Below the pieces are notes generated by a model that was not told where the DNA came from, made no database searches, and worked only from the letters and a program-made list of their open reading frames with translations. Positions 1 to 5,263 of a stretch of 5,263 bases of DNA are shown here, piece by piece. A program made the position numbers and the translations under genes. How positions within the stretch are numbered: position 1 is the first letter of the stretch; every line of letters starts with the position of its first letter. The stretch comes from Streptomyces wedmorensis (GTDB lineage: Bacteria; Actinomycetota; Actinomycetes; Streptomycetales; Streptomycetaceae), in NCBI RefSeq assembly GCF_000716445.1, contig NZ_JNWK01000138.1, positions 1-5,263 of the forward strand. Reading direction: 5' to 3'.

Positions 1-639
1 GGAGTTCAGCACGACGTCCACCCCTCGGCCCGACGTCACGTCCAGGAACCGCTGCTCGAACTCCAGCGTCCGGGAACTCGCGATCCGGTCCGCCGCGACA
101 CCGTCGGCCTTGACCGCGTCCCACTTTCCGGGACTCGCGGTCGCGTACACCTCCGCTCCCCAGTACCGGGCGAGCTGGATCGCGGCCATGCCGACGCCAC
201 CGGCGGCGGCGTGCACGAGCAGGGATTCGCCGGACTTGAGGTCGGCGAGGTCGCGCAGCGCGTAGTAGGCGGTCAGGAACACCGTCGGGATCGAGGCGGC
301 CTGCTCGAAGGACCAGCCGCACGGGATGCGGACCACGGTGCGGTGGTCGGAGACCGCCATCGGCCCGGCGGCGCCGGGGAAGATGCCGAGGACGCGGTCG
401 CCGACGGCCAGCCCCGCCACGTCCGGGGCCACCTCGGTGACGACGCCCGCCCCTTCGGTGCCGAGCTCCGCCGTCGGGTCGGGGTACAGCCCCAGGCCGA
501 TCATCACGTCGCGGAAGTTGAGTCCCGCCGCCCGCATCGCGATGCGGACCTCGCCCGGCGCCAGAGGCGCGGCCGCCTCGGGGGCGGGAACGAGCGGGAG
601 GTTCTCCAGCGTGCCGTCGGGCCCGGCCGCCAGGCGCCA
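1..639 (-). other. Enoylreductase (ER) domain, partial at the window edge
   Basis: The ER reduces the enoyl chain with NADPH, a medium-chain dehydrogenase-type fold. Visible are [60 protein letters not shown], the nucleotide-binding loop [20 protein letters not shown] (around 181-220) and [15 protein letters not shown] with the conserved Lys. The sequence leaves the window at RGVDVVLNS. Tyr (codon 486-484) in LGLYPD occupies what I take to be the position reported to correlate with a 2S methyl product in ERs acting on methylmalonyl-derived units; that alignment was made from memory. No damage is visible. With the DH it marks a fully reducing module, provided the KR downstream is active. Confidence 0.93.
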
Positions 640-3600
640 GGCCGGGACGCCGGCGGGCACCGTCAGGGTCCCGGTCGATGCCGTACGGGCCAGGCGGCGG
701 ACGTAGGCCACACCGTCGCGGACGGCGAACTGGGGCTCGCCTCCGGCGAGGAGCACCGGCAGCAGCGCCGCCGACTCGGGCGTGCCGTCGGTGTCGACGA
801 GCACGATCCGGCCCGGGTTCTCGGCCTGCGCCGACCGCAGCCCGGTGCCGGACCCGGTTCCGGTTCCGGTTCCGGTTCCGGTGAGGGCGCGGACGTCGTC
901 GGCCGTGCCGACCCGCGCCGTTTCCAGGGCCACGTCGGAGGACTTCAGAGGCAGTCGCTCCCACACCACGCGGAAGAGGCGGTCCCGGACGTCGGCCGCG
1001 GCCACGTCGAGCAGCTCGGGTGCGAGGGGCCTCGCGGCGAGGGATTCGACGAAGGCCACGGGGGCTCCGGTGGCGTCGGCCAGGCGCAGGGTGACCGTGT
1101 CGGGTCCGGACGGGACGGCGTGGACGCGCAGGGTGGTGGCCTTGGCCGCGTACACGCGGACGCCGGTCCACGCGAAGGGCAGCACGAGTCGCCGGTCCGG
1201 GCCCGCCTGCACGCTGCCGGAGTGGAGGCAGGCGTCGAGCAGGGCGGGGTGCAGGGCGTAGCCGTCGACGGCGCCGGCGTCGTTGGGGAGGGTGACCTCG
1301 GCGAAGACCTCCTCGCCCCGTGTCCACAGGGCCCGCAGACCCTGGAAGGCGGGTCCGTAGCCGTATCCGGCGGCGGCGAGCCCCTCGTACGCGGTCGTCA
1401 CCTCGTCCACGGCACGCGCGCCCTGCGGCGGCCACTGGGTGAGTTCGAAGTCGGGGGCCGTGGTGTCGGGGGCGAGCCTGCCGGAGGCGTGCCGGGTCCA
1501 GGCCGTTCCCGGTCCCGCGCCCTCGGCTCGGGCATGGATCCGGACGGGCCGCTGCCCCGACTCGTCGGCCTCGTCGACCTCCACCCGCAGCTGGACGCCA
1601 CCCTGCTCGGGCAGGGCGAGCGGGGCCTCGATGACCAGCTCGGCGAGGAGTCCGCAGCCGGCCTCGTCGCCGGCCCGCACGGCGAGTTCGACGAACGCCG
1701 TCCCCGGCAGCAGGACGGTTCCGGCCGCCGCGTGATCGGCCAGCCACGGGTGCGTGCGGAGCGAGATCCGGGAGGTGAAGAGCAGGCCGCCGCGGCCGGG
1801 CACCTCGGCGACCGCGCCGATCATCGGGTGGTCGACGGCGGCCAGGCCGAGCCCTGCGGGGTCGCCCGACCCCCCCTTGTTCTCCAGCCAGTAGCGCTGC
1901 CGCTGGAAGGCGTACGTGGGCAACTCGGCGTGCGGCGCTGCCGCTTCACCGAGGACGGCGTTCCAGTCGACGGCCGTGCCGCGTGTGTGGAGGGCGGCGA
2001 GGGCTTCCAGGAAGCGGCGCGGGCCGTTCTCGTCCCGGCGCAGGGTTCCGGTCACGACCTTCGGGGTGGCCGTGGCGCCGTCCTCCGGTCACCGTCGAGT
2101 AGAAGGGCACGGCACCCGACCGGGGTGCGATCCTCGCCAGGGTCGTGCGCAGTTCGCTCTCGACGGCTTCGACGTGGACCGAGTGCGAGGCGTAGTCGAC
2201 GGGTATCTCCCGGATGCGTACGCCCGACTGCTCGCAGTGCGGGACCAGTTCGCGCAGGGACTCGCGGCCGCCGGCGACGACGATCGAAGCGGGTCCGTTG
2301 ACGGCCGCGATCTCGATCTCGCCGGGCCACCGCTCGATGAGCTCCGCCACCCGGTCGGCGTCCGCCGCGATCGAGGCCATGCCGCCCCGGCCGGACAGTG
2401 TGGTGGCGATGGCCCGGCTCCGCAGGGCGACGACCGTCGCCGCGTCCTCCAGCGTCAGGGCGCCGGCCACGCAGGCCGCGGCGATCTCGCCCTGGGAGTG
2501 CCCGACGACCGCCTCGGGCACGACCCCGCTCGCCTGCCAGAGCGCCGCCAGGGACACCATGACGGCGAACGACACGGGCTGGACGACGTCGACGGCATCC
2601 AGTGACGGAGCGCCTTCGGCCTGACGGATGACGTCGAACAGCGACCAGCCGGTCAGCGGGTCCAGTGCCTTCGCGCACTCCTCCATCCGGGCCGCGAACA
2701 CGGGAGCAGTGTCGAGGAGGTCGGCCCCCATCCCGGCCCACTGCGCACCCTGACCGGGGAAGACGAACACCTTGCGCCCGTTGACGGATCCGCCCGCGCC
2801 GGTGACCACACCGGGTGCGGGCTCGCCCTTGCCCAGGGCCTCCAGACCCGCCAGGGCCTCGGCCCGGTCACCCGCGACGACGACGGCCCGCTCGGGCAGC
2901 AGGCTCCTCGTCCGGGTCAGCGAACGCGCCGCGTCCAGGGCGGTCACGTCCGGATGTCCGCCGAGGTACGACGCCAGGTTCCGGGCCTGACCCGCGAGTC
3001 CGGCCCTGCCGCGCGCCGACAGCGCCAACGGGACGATGCCTCCGCCGCGCAGGACTCCGGGTGTGGGCCCGTCGCCGGGGGGTGCCGTCTCGGGTGCCTG
3101 TTCCAGGATGACGTGGGCGTTGGTGCCGCTGACGCCGAACGAGGAGACGCCCGCCCGGCGGGGGCGGTCGAGCTCGGGCCAGGGGCGGGCCTCGGTCAGG
3201 AGCTCGACGGCACCGGCCGTCCAGTCCACCTGGGGCGTCGGCTCGTCGACGCGCAGGGTGCGGGGCAGCACGCCGTGCCGCATCGCCATCACCATCTTGA
3301 TGACGCCGGCCACTCCGGCGGCGGCCTGCGTGTGCCCGATGTTCGACTTCACCGAACCCAGCCACAGGGGCTCGTCGGTCTTCCGTCCCTGTCCGTAGGT
3401 GGCGAGCAGCGCCTCGGCCTCGATCGGGTCGCCGAGCGGCGTCCCGGTGCCGTGCGCCTCCACGACGTCGACGTCCGACACGCCGAGACCGGCGTTGGCG
3501 AGTGCGCGGCGGATCACCCGCTGCTGGGAGGGGCCGTTGGGGGCGGTCAGGCCGTTCGAGGCGCCGTCCTGGTTGACGGCGGAGCCGCGTACGACACCCA

Positions 3601-4304
3601 GGATCGGCGAGCGAGGACTCGCCGGAGCGCAGCGACTGCGCGGCCAGGTGCAGGGTCACCAGCGAGGACGAGCAGGCGGTGTCGACGGTGACCGCGGGGC
3701 CTTCGAGGCCGAGGAAGTACGACACCCGGCCGGAGAGCACACTGGCCGCGCCGCCGGTCATCAGATAGCCCTCGACGCTGTCGGGGTCCGAGCCCACGCC
3801 CTCGGAGTGTCCGGCGGCGTAGTCGTGGTACATGTCGCCGGCGAAGACGCCGACGGGCGTGCCGCGCAGGGTCCCGGGGTCGATGCCCGCCCGTTCGAGG
3901 ACCTCCCAGGAGGTCTCGAGGACCAGCCGCTGCTGCGGGTCCATCGCCAGCGCCTCGCGCGGCGAGATGCCGAAGAAGGACGCGTCGAACTCGTCCGCGT
4001 CGTGCAGGAACCCGCCCTCGCGGACGTAGGTCGTCCCGGAGTGGTCGGGGTCCGGGTGGTAGAGGTTCTCCAGGTCCCAGCCACGGTTCACCGGGAACTC
4101 GGAGATCCCGTCGCCGCCGGAGGCCACCAGGTCCCACAGCTCCTCGGGCGAGGTCACCCCGCCGGGGAAGCGGCAGGCCATGCCGACGATCGCGATCGGC
4201 TCGGAGTTCGCGGCGACCACCCGGTCGTACTGCTCCCTCAGGCGCGCGTTCTCCTTCAGAGACGCACGCAGGGCGTCGACGATCTGCCCGCTCTGAGCGT
4301 CCAT
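1..4304 (-). CDS. Modular type I polyketide synthase, N-terminal part (docking-KS-AT-DH-linker-ER), partial, frame-disrupted
   Basis: This gene encodes the first module of a PKS protein that runs off the window at base 1 inside the ER domain. Domain order is docking helix, KS, AT (methylmalonyl type), DH, shortened linker, ER. A catalytic KR and an ACP are expected beyond the window. The ATG at 4304-4302 is preferred because GAGGA lies 4 bases upstream and the protein then starts [19 protein letters not shown], as usual for N-terminal docking helices. An in-frame GTG at 4337-4335 would add 11 residues but leaves only 2 bases after the upstream stop. Three frames are needed: 4304 to about 3605, about 3604 to 2081, and about 2082 to 1. 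Each switch coincides with missing conserved sequence (mid KS and end of AT), so these are deletions, not simple one-base errors. There are no stops or odd codon use within each segment. As read, the product would be truncated and non-functional. Confidence 0.93.
640..1021 (-). other. DH-ER linker with a shortened structural (pseudo) KR subdomain
   Basis: In reducing modules the stretch between DH and ER holds the non-catalytic half of the split KR, usually well over 150 residues. Here its start ([14 protein letters not shown]) and its end ([19 protein letters not shown], then [20 protein letters not shown]) are recognisable. They are separated by only about 42 residues, half of which are Thr-Gly or Ser-Gly repeats. 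Perhaps 100 residues are missing, including the segment that usually holds the VTRGAV strand and the AVWGLV lead-in. The reading frame is kept across the join. A natural short linker is possible, but the SAQAENPGR motif normally follows WGLV, and here only GL remains before RSAQ. Confidence 0.75.
854..882 (-). repeat. Hexanucleotide tandem repeat (ACCGGA on the coding strand, about 4.8 units) encoding Thr-Gly repeats
   Basis: On the plus strand CCGGTT is repeated four times perfectly, followed by CCGGT. In the reading frame of the PKS it encodes alternating Thr and Gly, within [18 protein letters not shown]. It sits in the DH-ER linker exactly where the pseudo-KR is short. It may be a true flexible linker that changes length by slippage, or a place where an assembly or recombination join formed. 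Confidence 0.9.
1022..1833 (-). other. Dehydratase (DH) domain, apparently intact
   Basis: The DH removes water from the beta-hydroxyacyl chain to give an enoyl chain. It begins [20 protein letters not shown]. The catalytic motif HxxxGxxxxP is present in full as [10 protein letters not shown] (His codon 1734-1732). The second hot-dog fold shows [15 protein letters not shown] and [12 protein letters not shown], whose Asp (codon 1236-1234) is the other catalytic residue. [12 protein letters not shown] is also as expected, and the domain closes near [12 protein letters not shown]. All catalytic positions are present and the length is about 270 residues, usual for the family. The reading frame is continuous with the ER. 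This is one of two domains without visible damage, and it predicts an active DH. Confidence 0.93.
2081..2770 (-). other. Acyltransferase (AT) domain, methylmalonyl-CoA type, C-terminally clipped
   Basis: The AT loads the extender unit onto the ACP. It starts [20 protein letters not shown] and carries [20 protein letters not shown], the nucleophile motif [20 protein letters not shown] (Ser codon 2497-2495) and [16 protein letters not shown] (His codon 2185-2183). GHSQGE, VDVVQP and YASH are the established signature of methylmalonyl-specific ATs; malonyl-specific ones have HAFH. The domain breaks off after FYSTVTGG at about 2081. Roughly 55 residues (the DYWYRNLR to VFVEVSPHPVL stretch) are missing, and reading resumes in another frame at about 2082 as [18 protein letters not shown]. 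The post-AT linker follows, ending [15 protein letters not shown] near 1882. The KS-AT linker upstream (about 3100-2771) looks complete. Confidence 0.93.
3101..4202 (-). other. Ketosynthase (KS) domain with an internal deletion and frame change
   Basis: The KS condenses the incoming chain with the extender unit. The N-terminal part runs from [15 protein letters not shown] through [20 protein letters not shown] to the active-site motif [20 protein letters not shown]. The nucleophile is Cys211 (codon 3674-3672). The C-terminal part carries both catalytic histidines, [20 protein letters not shown] (His codon 3454-3452) and [17 protein letters not shown] (His codon 3334-3332), and closes with [13 protein letters not shown]. 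Between SGESSLA and [14 protein letters not shown], at about 3600-3610, roughly 60 residues are missing, including the normal ALAGGV, TPGTF, FSRQRGLAPDGRCK and GWGEG region, and the frame changes. All three catalytic residues survive, but the fold could not. This is a TACSSS-type extension KS, not a KSQ loading domain. Confidence 0.94.
4206..4304 (-). other. N-terminal docking helix of the downstream PKS protein
   Basis: The first 33 residues (starting [19 protein letters not shown] and continuing [13 protein letters not shown]) are charged and amphipathic, and end just before the KS start [15 protein letters not shown]. Such short N-terminal coiled coils form a dimer on top of the KS and receive the C-terminal docking helix of the preceding protein. 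This fixes the order of proteins in the assembly line. Its presence also shows that this is an extension protein, not a loading one. The sequence looks intact. Confidence 0.88.
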
Positions 4305-4316
4305 GGCTTCCTCTTT
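4305..4316 (-). promoter_or_regulatory. Ribosome-binding site of the downstream PKS gene
   Basis: On the minus strand AAAGAGGAAGCC precedes the ATG at 4304. GAGGA (4313-4309) complements the 16S rRNA 3' end and lies 4 bases from the start codon. It supports the ATG rather than the GTG at 4337. The whole gap between the upstream TGA and this ATG is 35 bases, with no room for a terminator or ordinary promoter, so the two genes are likely one operon. Confidence 0.75.
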
Positions 4317-4339
4317 CTTCCTTCGGATGTCGATCACGA

Positions 4340-5263
4340 TCAGGACTGCGGGGTGCCCAGGGCCGCGCGGACGAGGTCGCCGACGCTCATCGAGTCGATG
4401 AGGTCCAGCTGCTCGCCGACGCTCGTCCCCTCACCGGCTCCGGCGGCCGCGTCGGCCGCCTCCGACCGGGCGAGACCCAGCAGGACGTCGAGCACGCCCG
4501 CCTCGCGGAACCGGTCGAGCGGAACGGAGGACAGCACGCGGCGCAGCTCCTCCTCCTCCTCCTGCCCGTCGAGGTCGGCGTCCGCCGTGTCCCCGGCCAG
4601 CTCCTCGCTCAGGTACTCCATGAGGGCGAGAGGCGTGGGGTGGTTGAAGATGAGCGTGGCGGGCAGCCGCAGTCCGGTGAGGGCGGAGAGCCGGTTGCGC
4701 AGTTCGACGGAGGTCAGGGAGTCGAACCCGATCTCGTTCAGCGCCCGGTCCGCCGCTTCAGCAGGCTGTCGGCGCCGGCACCCGCGCCCTGCGCGGACCT
4801 CCTGCCCACCGAGACGAGTCCTCGCAGCAACGCGGGAACGGACCCCGTCCGCGCCTGGTCCTTGAGCCCGGTGAGGTCCAGCTTGAACGGCACCAGTGCG
4901 GCTTCGGGTGCCTGGAGGGAGAGATCGAAGAGCTCCATGCCCTCGTCCACGGAGAGCCCGATCATGCCGCCCCGGGCCATGCGCTTCTGGTCCGCCTCGC
5001 TGAGGTGGCCGCTGAGGCTCGTCGCCTGCGCCCACAGGCCCCAGCCGAGGGAGGTCGCGGCCAGACCGCGCGCACGGCGGTGCTGCGCGAGCGCGTCCAG
5101 GAAGGCGTTGGCCGCCGCGACACCGGCCGTGTGCACCACACCCGTAAGCGGAGCCCCAGCGGGAACCGACGCCAGCAGATCCGCCAACGCAGCCCGGTCC
5201 GCGACATCGCACGCGGCGATCCGCACCCGCGCCCCGAGCGCCGAAAGCTCCGCCTCCAACTCC
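4340..5263 (-). CDS. Modular type I polyketide synthase, C-terminal end (KR remnant-ACP-docking domain), partial, frame-disrupted
   Basis: This is the 3' end of a large PKS gene whose start lies beyond base 5263. Reading begins inside a KR domain (Rossmann segment [15 protein letters not shown], then GVVHTAG). It continues through the KR C-terminal part ([20 protein letters not shown]), an ACP with the phosphopantetheine motif GFDSL, and a C-terminal docking domain ending ALGTPQS before TGA at 4342-4340. Two frames are needed: 5263 to about 4760 in one, about 4762 to 4340 in another. The switch coincides with loss of about 30 residues at the front of the ACP. A second, in-frame loss of about 60 residues removes the KR catalytic core. 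As read, the gene would stop just after the KR, at the TGA following SLLKRRTGR near 4738, and would yield no ACP. The family is certain. Whether the gene is really broken or badly assembled is not settled by the sequence. Confidence 0.92.
   Translation of the reverse strand, partial: GVGGGAFGARGAGADRRVRCRGPGCVGGSAGVGSRWGSAYGCGAHGRCRGGQRLPGRARAAPPCARSGRDLPRLGPVGAGDEPQRPPQRGGPEAHGPGRHDRALRGRGHGALRSLPPGTRSRTGAVQAGPHRAQGPGADGVRSRVAARTRLGGQEVRAGRGCRRRQPAEAADRALNEIGFDSLTSVELRNRLSALTGLRLPATLIFNHPTPLALMEYLSEELAGDTADADLDGQEEEEELRRVLSSVPLDRFREAGVLDVLLGLARSEAADAAAGAGEGTSVGEQLDLIDSMSVGDLVRAALGTPQS
4343..4593 (-). other. C-terminal docking domain of the upstream PKS protein
   Basis: After the ACP the protein continues about 80 residues to the stop. 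An acidic stretch ([15 protein letters not shown]; five GAG codons at 4561-4547) leads into [20 protein letters not shown], a variable Ala/Gly-rich spacer, and a final amphipathic helix [19 protein letters not shown]. This pattern of a dimerising helix pair followed by a C-terminal recognition helix is the class 1 type seen in actinomycete modular PKSs. It binds the N-terminal coiled coil of the next protein in the line. The gene for a protein with a matching N-terminal helix starts 35 bases further on, so a cognate pair is the likely reading. This part is undamaged. Confidence 0.85.
4594..4762 (-). other. Acyl carrier protein (ACP) domain, N-terminally truncated
   Basis: This is the carrier domain of the last module of the upstream protein. 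It shows [20 protein letters not shown], in which the Ser of GFDSL (codon 4720-4718) is the 4'-phosphopantetheine attachment site, then [20 protein letters not shown], the usual helix II to IV signature. The first helix and its lead-in (in relatives something like a LLxLVxxHVAAVLGH segment, about 30 residues) are missing. The preceding frame ends in SLLKR and the ACP resumes in another frame at AEAADRAL, with bases 4753-4762 shared by both readings. An ACP without helix I should not fold, so the domain is incomplete as read. Confidence 0.92.
4860..5263 (-). other. Ketoreductase (KR) domain remnant lacking its catalytic core
   Basis: KR domains reduce the beta-keto group of the ACP-bound chain with NADPH. 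Visible here are the later part of the Rossmann fold ([20 protein letters not shown], then [10 protein letters not shown]) and the C-terminal part ([18 protein letters not shown], then [20 protein letters not shown] and [19 protein letters not shown]). In normal KRs roughly 60 residues separate HTAGV from [10 protein letters not shown]. That missing piece carries the LDD/stereochemistry motif, the catalytic Lys, the SSAAG Ser and the NYAAANAF Tyr. Here Val (codon 5121-5119) sits exactly where the Tyr would precede AAAN. The join is in frame. As read, the domain cannot be active and its stereochemical type cannot be predicted. The N-terminal NADPH-binding glycine motif lies outside the window. 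Confidence 0.88.

Noticed and set aside
1870..1876. Run of seven C bases as a possible frameshift site
   Set aside because: The reading frame is the same on both sides (RYWLEN before, [10 protein letters not shown] after), so no shift occurs here.
211..2301. Long open frame of 696 codons on the plus strand opposite AT, DH and ER
   Set aside because: It is antisense to motif-rich PKS coding sequence, is Gly/Arg-rich with no recognisable domain, and is the mirror frame that high-GC DNA leaves open by chance.
2065..3610. Programmed ribosomal frameshifting to join the KS and AT segments
   Set aside because: At each frame change conserved residues are missing as well, so changing frame during translation would not restore a complete domain, and no slippery site with a downstream structure was recognised.
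4305..4339. Promoter or terminator between the two PKS genes
   Set aside because: The gap is only 35 bases, with no inverted repeat or -10/-35-like pair visible; only a ribosome-binding site is supported.
4547..4561. CTC trinucleotide repeat (five units) as a possible microsatellite of interest
   Set aside because: It simply encodes five Glu residues of the acidic docking region, which is common in such linkers.
3399..4865. Plus-strand open frame of 488 codons spanning the KS, the gene boundary and the ACP
   Set aside because: It crosses the real gene boundary on the opposite strand, its Ser/Arg/Ala-rich product resembles no family, and it has no convincing ribosome-binding site.

Overview
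The window is very GC-rich, with the strong third-position G/C bias of actinomycete coding DNA. The protein motifs are those of modular type I polyketide synthases (PKS) of Streptomyces and relatives. Everything codes on the minus strand, so the biological reading direction runs from base 5263 down to base 1. No RNA gene, mobile element, CRISPR array, promoter or terminator was seen.

Layout in reading direction: (1) 5263-4340, the C-terminal end of one PKS protein, with a ketoreductase (KR) remnant, an acyl carrier protein (ACP) and a C-terminal docking domain, ending in TGA. (2) A 35-base gap, 4339-4305, holding a ribosome-binding site. (3) 4304-1, the start of the next PKS protein: N-terminal docking helix, ketosynthase (KS), acyltransferase (AT) of methylmalonyl type, dehydratase (DH), a short linker where the structural pseudo-KR should be, and enoylreductase (ER), running off the window at base 1. 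The catalytic KR and the ACP of this module should follow outside the window. The chain on the ACP of protein 1 would pass through the docking pair to the KS of protein 2. There it would be extended with methylmalonyl-CoA and, if the unseen KR works, fully reduced.

The most unusual aspect is the state of the genes. At five places a conserved stretch expected in every module is missing: in KR (about 60 residues, including catalytic Lys, Ser and Tyr), the front of ACP (about 30), the middle of KS (about 60), the end of AT (about 55), and the DH-ER linker (perhaps 100). Three of these joins (ACP, KS, AT) also change reading frame. The sequence between the joins is clean and motif-perfect. This fits collapse during assembly of a repetitive PKS cluster better than slow decay, but recent deletions in the organism cannot be excluded from sequence alone. 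I found no undescribed system, and the specific natural product could not be recognised.
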